From: Pseudomonas grandcourensis
GTDB lineage: Bacteria > Pseudomonadota > Gammaproteobacteria > Pseudomonadales > Pseudomonadaceae
Length of the DNA stretch: 64,000 nt
NCBI RefSeq assembly: GCF_039909015.1
Contig: NZ_CP150919.1
Coordinates: 5,742,501-5,806,500 of the forward strand
Direction of reading: 5' to 3'
The position numbers were made by a program, and so were the translations under genes. The notes under the pieces are model-generated. The model was not told the DNA's origin. It did not search any database and saw only the letters and a list, made by a program, of their open reading frames with translations. Positions 1 to 8,991 of this stretch are shown one piece after another (position 1 is the stretch's first letter; every line of letters starts with the position of its first letter).

Positions 1-1618
1 GCGATTCGCGGTTAAGCCCTCGTGCCCGCCACAAATCACCGTCGGCAATGGCCAGGTTGGACAAGGTCGAGAGGCACATCAGCCGCTGGCCGTAACGCTT
101 GGGCGGAAGACTTTCCAACGCTTCGCCGCAGTACTGCAGCGTCAGTTCGCGGTTGCCGCGCCCACGGGCAATGATGCCGCTCAACGCCAGCCATTGAGCC
201 AGCATGGACTTCTGGGCGGTGGCCGATGGAGCAGGCAGGAAGCGGCTCAAATGGCTGGCCAGTTCTTCTGCGGCATCCAGTTGGCAAGCCATCCCCAGCG
301 CCCAGCTATAGAGTACGATCAGTCGCGGCGTGCTGATCAGCAAGCTGTCAGGCAAGTCCATTTTCCAGCGCAGCAACATGCCGACGTTCTGCTCGGCCAG
401 CAGTTGCTCTTCGGAGAGGTTCTGCACCAGGTTCGCCGCGACGTCCAGATGACCGGCACGCAAGGCCTGCTCCACGGCCTCATCGAGCAGGCCCTGGGCA
501 TTGAACCAGCGGCAGGCACGCAGGTGCAGGCTGGCGGCCGGCACCATCGACTGGGAAGTCGGGCGCGTGCGCAACAGATCGGAAAACAGGTGGTGGTAAC
601 GATACCAGTGGCCGTGTTCGTCCAGCGGCACCAGGAACACTTGGTGGGCGAGCAGGAAGCGCAGGATCTCCCCGCTGTCGTGGGCGTCGCGAACGGCATC
701 GCACAGTTCGCTGCAAAAACGTTCCTGGGGCGCCGTGTCATAGAGGAACGACTGGACCTCGGCGGGCAGGCAATCGATGACTTCTTCGAGCAGGTAATCG
801 CGGATCAGCCCTTCCCCGCCGTGCAACGATTGCGGCAGCGCGCCATCGGTGCCCGCCTCCGAGGCGGCCAGCAGCCAGAAGCGTAACCCCGCGACCCAAC
901 CTTCGCTGCGCTGGATCAGGTTTTCCAGTGCCTCACCGCGCAGGGAGCTGCTGTGCCGGTCGAGCAGGCTCAAGGCCTCGTCATGGGTCAGGCGCAGATC
1001 CTGTTCATGCAACTCAAGTAATTGCCGCGACAGCCGCAGCCGTGCCAGATGCCAGTCGGGACGCTGGCGACTGGTGACCATCACCAGCAAGCCATCGGGA
1101 AGATGATTGAGGAAAAATTGCAGGCAGCGGTCCAGCACCGGCCCCTGGGCCAGATGATAATCATCCAGCACCAGCAGCAATGGCGTCGCGGTGGACAGGT
1201 GTTCGGCCAGTTCGTCGAGCAGGCCGTCCAGCCATTCTTCGAATGCGAAAGGCTGATGGCGCTGGCGCATTTTCAACAGCCCGAGGGATTGCCTGCCCAG
1301 GTGCGGAAAATAGTCCTGGAGGCCTTCCAGCAGGCGCTCGAGAAAACGTCCCGGGTCACTGTCTCGCGGGCTCAACCCCAGCCAGAGACTTTGCCAGTGC
1401 GCCGGCAACCCCTGACAAAACTCCACCGCCAACGAACTCTTGCCGAACCCTGCCGGTGCGCTGACCAGCAACAGCCTGCCACCGAGCCCGGCACTCAGGC
1501 GCTCGCACAAACGTGGACGCAGCACATGGCCGTCGGGCAACGGCGGGCGGAAGAAGCGCCCGTCGAGTGTCGCGACAGCAACGTTTGCAGAACCTGGGGG
1601 TGTAGACAAATCAGTCAT
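1..1618 (-). CDS. MalT-like (LAL) LuxR-family transcriptional regulator, C-terminus outside the window
   Basis: Read on the minus strand from ATG at 1618; the frame stays open to base 1, so at least 539 codons are present and the C-terminal LuxR helix-turn-helix lies outside. Residues 54-61 (APAGFGKS) form a Walker A motif, and a Walker B stretch (LLLVLDDYH) follows near residue 150. The rest resembles the winged-helix and TPR-like arm of MalT-type STAND ATPases, which activate transcription after ATP and inducer binding. The next two genes upstream encode DUF1329 and DUF1302 proteins and the third an acyl-CoA ligase, an arrangement I recall in P. putida; regulation of that set is an inference. 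The ribosome site is weak (AAGAG). The DNA-binding domain is not visible, so the LuxR assignment rests on the STAND architecture. Confidence 0.85.
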   Translation of the reverse strand, partial: MTDLSTPPGSANVAVATLDGRFFRPPLPDGHVLRPRLCERLSAGLGGRLLLVSAPAGFGKSSLAVEFCQGLPAHWQSLWLGLSPRDSDPGRFLERLLEGLQDYFPHLGRQSLGLLKMRQRHQPFAFEEWLDGLLDELAEHLSTATPLLLVLDDYHLAQGPVLDRCLQFFLNHLPDGLLVMVTSRQRPDWHLARLRLSRQLLELHEQDLRLTHDEALSLLDRHSSSLRGEALENLIQRSEGWVAGLRFWLLAASEAGTDGALPQSLHGGEGLIRDYLLEEVIDCLPAEVQSFLYDTAPQERFCSELCDAVRDAHDSGEILRFLLAHQVFLVPLDEHGHWYRYHHLFSDLLRTRPTSQSMVPAASLHLRACRWFNAQGLLDEAVEQALRAGHLDVAANLVQNLSEEQLLAEQNVGMLLRWKMDLPDSLLISTPRLIVLYSWALGMACQLDAAEELASHLSRFLPAPSATAQKSMLAQWLALSGIIARGRGNRELTLQYCGEALESLPPKRYGQRLMCLSTLSNLAIADGDLWRARGLNRES

Positions 1619-1702
1619 AGCCGGCTCTTGTTTGAATTGCAGGTGGCGGCGTTGCAGATGTCCGCAGACTAGCCGTAAACGGATAGGGAATGAAGGTAAT
1701 TG

Positions 1703-1729
1703 CTACAAATGGCTACAAAAAGTCTACAA
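1703..1729. promoter_or_regulatory. Three helically phased CTACAA direct repeats
   Basis: CTACAA occurs at 1703-1708, 1713-1718 and 1724-1729, starts spaced 10 and 11 bases apart, so all three lie on one face of the helix. They sit between the LAL regulator start (1618) and the terminator of the DUF1329 gene, i.e. in the regulator's own control region. Tandem same-face repeats suit a multimeric activator such as a MalT-type protein, but the assignment is inference. Confidence 0.4.
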
Positions 1730-1730
1730 G

Positions 1731-1766
1731 CAAAAAAAAACGCCCCGAACCAGTCGGGGCGTTTTC
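1731..1766 (-). terminator. Rho-independent terminator after the DUF1302-DUF1329 pair
   Basis: A CGCCCCGA / TCGGGGCG stem at 1741-1761 is flanked by a long A run on the left (U run when read on the minus strand) and TTTTC on the right. It lies just downstream of the DUF1329 stop and ahead of the LAL regulator promoter. Confidence 0.85.
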
Positions 1767-1794
1767 AGAGGGTGCAGCCTCTACTCAGTCCACC

Positions 1795-3159
1795 TTAGCG
1801 AACACCGTCCTGACGCAGGGCGGCCGGGGTGAAGTCGCTGGTGGTGGCCTGGAAGCCGAAGTCATAGGCCGACTTCTCTTCGTTCTTCATGCCCAGTGCC
1901 AGGTAACGACCCGATTGCAGGTCATACAGGGCTTCGAGGGCATACCACGGCACTTGCTTGTCGTAGTAGTTCTCGGCATGGGCCTCACCTACACGCCACA
2001 GTTGGCCACGACCGTCGTAATGGTCGATGACCGCTGCTTGCCAGGTATCTTCGTCGATGTAGAAGTCACGCTTGGCGTAGATGTGACGCTGACCTTCCTT
2101 CAGGGTTGCAACCACATGCCACACACGGCGCAGTTCGTAACGCGCCAGGTCCTGGTTGATGTGACCGGCCTTGATGATGTCGGTGTACTTGAGGCTCGGG
2201 TCGTCGAGCTTGTAGGCGTCGGAGGCGATGTACATCTCTTTCTTGCCTTCGAGCTTCCAGTCGTAACGATCCGGTGCACCGTTGAACATGTCCAGGTTAT
2301 CGGAGGTACGCAGGCCATCGGCCGCGGTACCCGGGCCGTCATAGGACACTTGTGGCGCACGGCGCACACGGCGCTGACCGGCGTTGTAGACCCACGCCGA
2401 ACGCGGTTCCTTCACCTGATCGAGGGTTTCGTGCACCAGCAGTACACCACCGGCCAGTCGTGCCGGGGCAGTCACTTTCTGCTTGAAGTAGAACAGGATG
2501 TTGCCCGGGTTTTTCGGGTCGTAGTCCTTCATCTTGTCGCGGAACACGAACTGGTCCTGGAAGTACACCAGGCTGAACGAACCGTTCGGCTGCGGCGTGG
2601 CCTGGGTCACCAGGCGGGTCACGCTGCCCCCGCGATAACGGGTGATGTGGTTCCAGATGACTTCTACGCCGCTTTTCGGAATCGGGAACGGCACGGCGGT
2701 CTCGAAGTTTTCCAGGCCGTTGCCGCCGGACACCAGGTTGGTGTTGGTGGCGTTGCGCTTGATGGCAGCGAAAACGTCATCCGGCACGGTGGCACCGCGA
2801 TGGGACGGATAGACCGGCATCTTGAAGGTTTCCGGGTAGCGCTTGAACATCGCGTACTGGCCCGGGGCGAGCTTTTCCTTGTACTGGTCGACGTTCTGCG
2901 CCGTGATGGTGAACAGCGGTTTTTCGCTGGCGAACGGATTGGACAGGAAACCTTTGCTGTCGACCGTACCGGCGTTCTTCGCCATAGGCTTCCAGGCCGG
3001 GATCGAACCGTCGGCGTTACCCGCCATTTCAGCGCCCATCGGGGTCAGGCTCTTGCCCAGTTTGTCGGCCTCGGCCTGGGGTACCGCCGCGATCACGCTG
3101 GTCGCCAGCAGCGAAAGGCCCAGAACACCGGCGTGGAACAGACTCTTTGTTATTTTCAT
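1795..3159 (-). CDS. DUF1329 domain-containing envelope protein
   Basis: 454 aa with a signal peptide (hydrophobic stretch about residues 8-24, likely cleavage after Ala-Ala). The body matches DUF1329, a periplasmic family with a LolA/LolB-like fold (lipoprotein-sorting type) that is almost always encoded beside a DUF1302 protein. It lies 28 bases downstream of the DUF1302 gene on the same strand and ends at a strong terminator, so the two form one transcription unit. The molecular function is not established; such pairs recur near genes for hydrophobic substrates such as fatty acids, alcohols and steroids, which fits the acyl-CoA ligase next door. A role in moving hydrophobic ligands across the periplasm is inference. 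Confidence 0.9.
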   Translation of the reverse strand: MKITKSLFHAGVLGLSLLATSVIAAVPQAEADKLGKSLTPMGAEMAGNADGSIPAWKPMAKNAGTVDSKGFLSNPFASEKPLFTITAQNVDQYKEKLAPGQYAMFKRYPETFKMPVYPSHRGATVPDDVFAAIKRNATNTNLVSGGNGLENFETAVPFPIPKSGVEVIWNHITRYRGGSVTRLVTQATPQPNGSFSLVYFQDQFVFRDKMKDYDPKNPGNILFYFKQKVTAPARLAGGVLLVHETLDQVKEPRSAWVYNAGQRRVRRAPQVSYDGPGTAADGLRTSDNLDMFNGAPDRYDWKLEGKKEMYIASDAYKLDDPSLKYTDIIKAGHINQDLARYELRRVWHVVATLKEGQRHIYAKRDFYIDEDTWQAAVIDHYDGRGQLWRVGEAHAENYYDKQVPWYALEALYDLQSGRYLALGMKNEEKSAYDFGFQATTSDFTPAALRQDGVR

Positions 3160-3187
3160 ATGTGTGTTCGTCCTGAAAATACTGTGC

Positions 3188-5089
3188 TTAGAAGTTCACG
3201 CCGAGGCTGAGCGCAACGAAGTCGCGGTCATCCACGGTGGTGTACTTGCCGTCGAAGAAGTTGGTGTAGGCCAGGCTCGCGGTGTAGGTGTTCTGGTACT
3301 CGGCGTCGACACCCAGGCTCACCGCCTTGCGGCCTTCCTCGAAGTTGCCGCCAGGGCCAGGGGAGTAACCGCTCACGTCATGGGACCAGGCAACGTTCGG
3401 CTTGAGGTTCACACCGGCAAACACGTCGTTGTATTCCCAGATGGCGCGACCGCGGTAGCCCCACGAAGTTGGGGTAGTGAAGCCTTCGTCAGTGCAGTTG
3501 CGGCTGCGGTTGTTGGTCGGCGTACCCGGGCCGGCACCGTTGATGGTACTGGTGTTGAGCGCCACGCAGGTATCGAGCGCGCCAGAGGCTGGCAACTCAC
3601 CCGGGCCGTAGACCGGATCGCGGCCATAACGAACGTCGGAAGTGCTTTCCAGGCCGCCAACGTGGGTCACGCCCACTTCGCCCACCAGGGTCAGACGGCT
3701 GGCGCCCATGACCTGGTCGAAGAAGTGCGTCAGGGTGGTCTGGAACTGGGTGACTTCCTTGCGACGATACCCGTGCAGGTCCTGACCCGGCACGCCGGTA
3801 AGCAGCGATGCATTGGTCAATGGATTGTTCGGGTTGTTGTTGCCCAAAGGACGGATACCGGAGAACAGGATGTCGGTGGAGTTGAGCTGCACTGGCGCGT
3901 TCGGACGGTAGCTGATCTCACCGCTCCACGCCGTACCGGTAGGCAGGGTGGTGGAGAAGCTCAAGCCATACAGGCGAATGTCCTCGGGGTATTCGATGAA
4001 GTATTGCGAATTACCGGCCACCAGCAGTGGCCCGAGTGCCGCGAACGGGCCGGGCAACGCTCTGGCCGTGTTGTAGACCGACTGCGGCGCACCGGTGGCG
4101 CTGAAGATCGGCGCACGGCTGTGGTAGTTCATGAAGTAGGCGCCGAACTCGGTGTCCAGCGGATCGAACATGTACTTGAAGGACGCGCCCCACTGGCCGC
4201 TGTCACGGGCATCGCGATCGCCGCCACGACGCACCAGAACACCCTCTTCGTTGACGTTAACGCCGTTGGCGGCCAAAGGCCCCAGGGCAATGGCCGGAAT
4301 TTGCGAGCGCTTGTTCAGCACACGCAGGTTGTCGTCGCAGCCGTCGGCAACGATGTCCGGCTGGGAGAAGAACGTGCCGCAGTTGTCGACGACGGTCTGG
4401 TCCCATTCAATTTGGTAGAACGCTTCGGCCGACAGGTTTTCGGTCAGGCTCTGGGACACATAGAACATGTTGACCGGGATCAGGCCTTCCTTGATCTCGG
4501 CACCCGGACGGCGGAACGCGGACACGTCGATCGGGTTGATCGAGTTGATGCCACCACCGATGAAGGTGCTTTCACCCCAGCTCACGACCTGCTTGCCCAG
4601 ACGCACGGAGCCTGGCTGATCGGCAATGGAGTAGTTGTGGTAGACGAAGGCGTCGAGGATCTGGCCGCCGGCGGACTTGGCGCCTTCCTTGCGGCCCTCG
4701 TCGCTGATGTCCTTGAACGGACGGCTTTCGTCCTTCAGTTCGAAGTCGTACCAGTATTTGCCACGGACGAAAACACCGGTATCGCCGTATTTCAGTTCAA
4801 GGTCATGGATGCCCTTGAAGATCTTCGAGAAGGTTTCCCCGCTCTTGAAGTTCAGGTGACCGTCATCAGAAGTCTGGGACAGACCCTTGCCGCCGTTGTT
4901 GACACCAATGAGGTTCTTGTTCGGCTGCTCGGTAGACCAACTGGCACCAACCGACAGGGATGAGTCGAACTGACCTTCGATTTCTCCGACGTTGAAACTG
5001 ACGCCGAATGCTGGCCCGGCGAGCGTAGAGGCAAGACTGACAGCCAGGGGCAGTTTCGCCCGGCGCCAGAACTGGTTTACTGATGTCAT
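3188..5089 (-). CDS. DUF1302 domain-containing outer-membrane-type protein
   Basis: 633 aa. It has an N-terminal signal sequence (about residues 12-30), then a long aromatic-rich region with alternating beta-strand character (for example YGLSFSTTLPTGTAW) and a C-terminus ending in Phe (LSLGVNF), as in outer membrane beta-barrels. The whole length fits DUF1302. It is the first gene of the DUF1302-DUF1329 unit. I infer an outer membrane channel or receptor for a hydrophobic compound, with the DUF1329 partner in the periplasm. No catalytic motif was seen. Confidence 0.9.
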   Translation of the reverse strand: MTSVNQFWRRAKLPLAVSLASTLAGPAFGVSFNVGEIEGQFDSSLSVGASWSTEQPNKNLIGVNNGGKGLSQTSDDGHLNFKSGETFSKIFKGIHDLELKYGDTGVFVRGKYWYDFELKDESRPFKDISDEGRKEGAKSAGGQILDAFVYHNYSIADQPGSVRLGKQVVSWGESTFIGGGINSINPIDVSAFRRPGAEIKEGLIPVNMFYVSQSLTENLSAEAFYQIEWDQTVVDNCGTFFSQPDIVADGCDDNLRVLNKRSQIPAIALGPLAANGVNVNEEGVLVRRGGDRDARDSGQWGASFKYMFDPLDTEFGAYFMNYHSRAPIFSATGAPQSVYNTARALPGPFAALGPLLVAGNSQYFIEYPEDIRLYGLSFSTTLPTGTAWSGEISYRPNAPVQLNSTDILFSGIRPLGNNNPNNPLTNASLLTGVPGQDLHGYRRKEVTQFQTTLTHFFDQVMGASRLTLVGEVGVTHVGGLESTSDVRYGRDPVYGPGELPASGALDTCVALNTSTINGAGPGTPTNNRSRNCTDEGFTTPTSWGYRGRAIWEYNDVFAGVNLKPNVAWSHDVSGYSPGPGGNFEEGRKAVSLGVDAEYQNTYTASLAYTNFFDGKYTTVDDRDFVALSLGVNF

Positions 5090-5373
5090 CGACGCTACTC
5101 CATGTGCATTTTATTTTTATGGCAAGAGCACTTCTAAAAACGCTGTGGATAACCGGGAGCCATGGCATCCCAAAGTCATTCCAAAGTTGCATCGCCCCGG
5201 TTCGTGCGGTTGCCCCGTTCTTAAAAATCCTTGAGAGGACTATAGCCAGCAGGTAGTAGCGCTTGATCCCTCTAAAGTGTGATTTGCAGTTGCCAGCCAC
5301 TCTGGAACAGTCCTTTCGCCAGTCCGACACCCGTCGGCACGGCAAGGATGGCTGAAAATTTCGATTTAACAAG
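5090..5373 (-). other. Non-coding upstream region of the DUF1302-DUF1329 unit
   Basis: About 280 bases between the DUF1302 start and the hairpins behind the acyl-CoA ligase. No plausible ORF in normal codon usage lies here. It must hold the DUF1302 promoter; the stretch is locally more AT-rich near 5105-5150, but I could not fix a -35/-10 pair with confidence. Confidence 0.5.
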
Positions 5374-5418
5374 CCAAGCGCTTGCTTGGTGGGGCTGGCG
5401 TGCCCCTTCGGGCACGCC
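5374..5418 (-). terminator. Double hairpin behind the acyl-CoA ligase gene
   Basis: Two stem-loops: GGCGTGCCC / GGGCACGCC (5397-5405 with 5410-5418, 4-base loop, perfect 9-bp stem) and CCAAGC / GCTTGG (5374-5379 with 5384-5389). Read on the minus strand they follow the ligase stop codon directly. No clear U tract follows, so termination is probable rather than certain; the second palindrome could also be an operator for the DUF1302 promoter. Confidence 0.55.
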
Positions 5419-5427
5419 GGGAGACGC

Positions 5428-7110
5428 TTAAAGCGTCGAGAGGAAGGTGCTGTTGGTGGCTTGCCATTCGCTGATGTCGACACGAATGCGCTTCTTGTCG
5501 AGTTTGCCGACGCTGGTCTTGGGAATTTCAGTAACAAGGGCGATCTGGCTCGGAATTGCCCACTTGCTCAGGTGCCCCAGTTCCACAAACGGCTTGAGGT
5601 GTTCCTTGAGTTCCCGCGCCCCGATTGCATGCCCCTCACGCAGCACCAGCAGGGCAAACGGCCGCTCGCCCCACTGCGGATCGGGAATCCCCACCACTGC
5701 TACCTCGCGTACCGCCGCATGACGGCTGATCAGGTCTTCCAGGTCCAGGGAGGAGATCCACTCGCCACCGGTCTTGATCACGTCCTTGATCCGGTCACGA
5801 ATGTCGATCACGCCCATGCTGTCCAGGGTCGCCACGTCACCCGTGTGCAGCCAGCCTCCGGCCCAGAGTTCGGCACCCTTCTGCGGCTCGTTGAAATACC
5901 CCTCGGTCAGCCATGGCGCGCGTAACACCAGCTCGCCCTGGGTCTCGCCATCGGCGGGCAGGAAGTTGCCCTCGGTGTCGACGATCGCCGCCTCCACCAG
6001 TGGCCCTGGCACGCCGGCCTTGATCCGGTAAGTGGTGCGTTCGTCTTCGGTACCGGCCATCAGCTCATCGTTCAAGTGCGCGCACGAAACCAGTGGCCCG
6101 GTTTCCGACATGCCATAGGCGGCGGTCAACTGAATGCCTTTGGCCTTGGCCGCCTCGTACAACGTGCGGTTCAGGGCGCTGCCGCCGATGACGATTTTCC
6201 AGCCACCGAAGTCGACGTTCTGCGCGGCCTTGGCATTGAGGACCATCTGCAAAATGGTCGGTACGCAATGGGAGAAGGTGACCTTCTCCTTGCGCCACAA
6301 CTCCACCAGGTACTCCGGGTCATAGCGTCCGGGATACACCTGCTTGAGCCCGAGCATGGTCGCCACATACGGCAAGCCCCAGGCGTGGACGTGGAACATC
6401 GGGGTGATCGGCATGTACACGTCGTTGGTGCCCAGCAGGCGCACGCTATCGATCGCACCCATGATGGTCGACACGCCCATGGTATGCAGCACCAGTTGCC
6501 GATGGGTGAAGTACACACCCTTGGGATTGCCGGTGGTACCGGTGGTATAGAACGTGGTCGCGACCGAGTTTTCGTCGAAATCCTCGAAGTCGTACTGCGG
6601 GCTCGCCGCGGCCAGCAGCTGTTCGTATTCGCCGACAAGGTTCGGCAGGTCCGCGGTTTTTTCCGGCAGGTCAGTCAGCAGCAGGGTTTTGTCGACCGTG
6701 GTCAGATGCCCCTCGATGGCCTTGTAGAGGCCGACGAACTCGCTGTTGACCAGCACAAAGCGGTCCTCGGCGTGGTTCATGGTGTAGAGGATCTGTTCCG
6801 GCGACAGGCGCACGTTGATGGTGTGGATCACCGCGCCGATCATCGGGATGGCGAACATGCATTCCAGGTAACGATGGCTGTCCCAGTCCATCACACCCAC
6901 GGCATCCCCGGGCTTGACCCCCGCCGCTGTCAGCACGTTGGCCAGGCGGGCCACCCGTTCGATCAGGGTCGGGTAGCTGTAGCGCAACTTGTCGCGGTAG
7001 ATGATCTCGCGGGTTTTTTCATAACGGGCACCGGACATCAGCAGTCGCTTGATCAACAGCGGGTACTGGTAAGCGCCTTCGGCCGGGGGGATAACGCGAG
7101 TCTGCAACAT
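5428..7110 (-). CDS. Fatty-acid--CoA ligase (AMP-forming, ANL superfamily)
   Basis: 560 aa from ATG at 7110, preceded by AAAGGGA; an in-frame extension to 7191 exists but has no ribosome site. Acyl-adenylate motif TTFYTTGTTGNPKG at residues 185-198, the TAAYGMSETGP and GWLHTGDV motifs of ANL enzymes, and the C-terminal KTSVGKLDKK with the adenylation lysine. The enzyme activates a carboxylic acid to the acyl-AMP and then the CoA thioester. Length and neighbourhood resemble the P. putida medium-chain acyl-CoA synthetase beside a DUF1329/DUF1302 pair, so medium-chain or branched fatty acids are the likeliest substrates. Chain length cannot be read from sequence. Confidence 0.9.
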   Translation of the reverse strand: MLQTRVIPPAEGAYQYPLLIKRLLMSGARYEKTREIIYRDKLRYSYPTLIERVARLANVLTAAGVKPGDAVGVMDWDSHRYLECMFAIPMIGAVIHTINVRLSPEQILYTMNHAEDRFVLVNSEFVGLYKAIEGHLTTVDKTLLLTDLPEKTADLPNLVGEYEQLLAAASPQYDFEDFDENSVATTFYTTGTTGNPKGVYFTHRQLVLHTMGVSTIMGAIDSVRLLGTNDVYMPITPMFHVHAWGLPYVATMLGLKQVYPGRYDPEYLVELWRKEKVTFSHCVPTILQMVLNAKAAQNVDFGGWKIVIGGSALNRTLYEAAKAKGIQLTAAYGMSETGPLVSCAHLNDELMAGTEDERTTYRIKAGVPGPLVEAAIVDTEGNFLPADGETQGELVLRAPWLTEGYFNEPQKGAELWAGGWLHTGDVATLDSMGVIDIRDRIKDVIKTGGEWISSLDLEDLISRHAAVREVAVVGIPDPQWGERPFALLVLREGHAIGARELKEHLKPFVELGHLSKWAIPSQIALVTEIPKTSVGKLDKKRIRVDISEWQATNSTFLSTL

Positions 7111-7271
7111 AATAATCCCTTTAATCTGACTGCACGGTCGTGACTGAAAGTACGCACTGTAGTGCCCTTGAACGCCAGCCAAATCAGCCAAAGGAATGAT
7201 TTGCAGAACCCTGCAGATACTAGCGTTGCGCCACTACCCACAGGGATTCTCGATCTGTAGTAACTACGGAA

Positions 7272-7901
7272 TCAATGCATCTCGGTAAAAGCCAGCTTCA
7301 CACCAATCGCAATCAGCACCGCACCCATGGTCCGGTCGAACCAGTGACCCATACGGGCAAAACCGGCGCGTACGCGCTGCTGGCTGAACAACATCGCCAC
7401 CAGGCAGAACCAGGCCGCTGTCGCCGCCGCCAGGTAAACCCCGTAACCGGCCTGCACAGCCAGCGGCGTGTGCGGGTTGATCACCACGGTGAACAGCGAG
7501 AGGAAGAACAGCGTAGCTTTCGGGTTGAGGCCGTTGGTGACGAAACCTGAGGTGAAGGCACCACGGGCGGTGCGCTCACCGGCTTCCTTGTGAAGGTCGT
7601 CCGCCACAGGCTTGGCCGGTTGCGCGCGCAGCGCTTTGTAACCGATGTACAGCAGGTAAGCGGCAGCGGCCCATTTCAAGGCATTGAACAGCACGATCGA
7701 CTGGGACACGATCAGGCCGATACCCAACAGCGAGTAACCCACGTGCAGGAAAATCGCCGTCCCCACACCCAGCGCGGTCCAGGTGCCAGCGCGGCGACCG
7801 TGGGTAACACTCTCGCGCACCACCACGGCAAAGTCCGGGCCGGGGCTGGCCACGGCCAGCAGGTGAATCAGGGCAACGGTCAAGAACTCTGTCCAATACA
7901 T
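7272..7901 (-). CDS. LysE/RhtB-family amino acid exporter
   Basis: 209 aa, five to six hydrophobic segments, with the family's N-terminal pattern (H-L-L-A-V-A-S-P-G-P-D-F-A) in the first 30 residues. Start ATG at 7901 follows AAAGGAG. LysE/RhtB proteins export amino acids (homoserine, threonine, lysine, others) by proton antiport across the inner membrane; the substrate here is unknown. The gene is divergent from the hydroxyacid dehydrogenase, 91 bases apart, so the two may share a control region. Confidence 0.92.
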   Translation of the reverse strand: MYWTEFLTVALIHLLAVASPGPDFAVVVRESVTHGRRAGTWTALGVGTAIFLHVGYSLLGIGLIVSQSIVLFNALKWAAAAYLLYIGYKALRAQPAKPVADDLHKEAGERTARGAFTSGFVTNGLNPKATLFFLSLFTVVINPHTPLAVQAGYGVYLAAATAAWFCLVAMLFSQQRVRAGFARMGHWFDRTMGAVLIAIGVKLAFTEMH

Positions 7902-7992
7902 GGGGGCTCCTTTAGGCCAAGCGTAACTATTTATTTCATCTGATAGGCTCGGCAGATTACGCCTTCAGTTCAATGCACAAAAGGTACAGTTG

Positions 7993-8958
7993 ATGACGAA
8001 CACTCGCCGCGCCGTATTCCTCGACCACCCGTCCCTGGATCTCGGCGACCTTGACCTTGACCCGCTGCGCAGTTGTTTCAGCGATTTGCAGCTGTTCGCC
8101 CAGACCTTGCCCGATCAAGTCATCGAACATCTCAAGGGCGCCACCGTCGCCATCAGTAACAAGATCCTGATCGATGCCGCCGCCATGGCCGCCAGCCCTG
8201 ATCTCAAGCTGATCCTGATCACCGCCACCGGCACCAACAATGTCGACCTCGCCGCCGCCCGCGCCCACGGGATTACCGTGTGCAACTGCCAGGGTTACGG
8301 CACACCGTCGGTGGCGCAGCACACGATCATGCTGCTGCTCAACCTGGCCACTCGCCTGGCCGATTATCAAAAAGCCGTCGGCGATGGCCGCTGGCAGCAG
8401 TCCAAACAGTTCTGTTTGCTGGATTACCCGATCGTCGAACTCGAAGGCAAAACCCTTGGCCTGCTCGGCCATGGGGAATTGGGCGGTGCAGTCGCACGGC
8501 TGGCTGAAGCCTTCGGCATGCGTGTTCTACTGGGGCAAATTCCCGGACGCCCTGCCCGCCCGGACCGCCTGCCACTGAATGAACTGTTGCCACAGGTCGA
8601 TGCCCTGACTCTGCACTGCCCGCTCAACGAGCACACCCGCCACTTCATCGGCGCCCGCGAGCTGGCCTCAATGAAACCCGGCGCGTTCGTGGTCAACACC
8701 GCACGCGGTGGATTGATTGATGAACAGGCACTGGCCGACGCATTGCGCAACGGGCATCTGGGCGGCGCCGCCACTGACGTGCTGAGCGTCGAGCCTCCCG
8801 TCAACGGCAATCCGCTGCTGGCCCACGATATCCCGCGCCTGATCGTCACCCCGCACAACGCCTGGGGCAGCCGCGAAGCGCGCCAGCGAATCGTTGGCCA
8901 AGTAACCGAAAACGCACTGGGATACTTCAGCGGTAAGGCGCTGCGGGTCGTCAGTTGA
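7993..8958 (+). CDS. D-2-hydroxyacid dehydrogenase, probably glycerate/hydroxypyruvate type
   Basis: 321 aa. Rossmann motif in LGLLGHGELGGAV near residues 156-168, then the family's catalytic residues: Arg in NTARGG, Glu in SVEPP, His in TPHNAWG. Such enzymes interconvert 2-ketoacids and D-2-hydroxyacids with NAD(P)H; overall similarity is to HprA-type glycerate dehydrogenases. I use ATG at 7993 rather than the TTG three bases earlier. AAAAGG lies about nine bases upstream. Substrate (hydroxypyruvate or glyoxylate) is inference. Confidence 0.9.
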   Translation: MTNTRRAVFLDHPSLDLGDLDLDPLRSCFSDLQLFAQTLPDQVIEHLKGATVAISNKILIDAAAMAASPDLKLILITATGTNNVDLAAARAHGITVCNCQGYGTPSVAQHTIMLLLNLATRLADYQKAVGDGRWQQSKQFCLLDYPIVELEGKTLGLLGHGELGGAVARLAEAFGMRVLLGQIPGRPARPDRLPLNELLPQVDALTLHCPLNEHTRHFIGARELASMKPGAFVVNTARGGLIDEQALADALRNGHLGGAATDVLSVEPPVNGNPLLAHDIPRLIVTPHNAWGSREARQRIVGQVTENALGYFSGKALRVVS

Positions 8959-8991
8959 TAAACTGCAGCACTTTTTTCCAAGGGAGCAGTT

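Noticed and set aside
2843-4963. 706-codon plus-strand frame opposite DUF1302
   Set aside because: It is antisense to a clear signal-peptide beta-barrel gene; long open frames on the other strand are common in GC-rich genes, and its product is a Val/Gly/Arg/His string without motifs.
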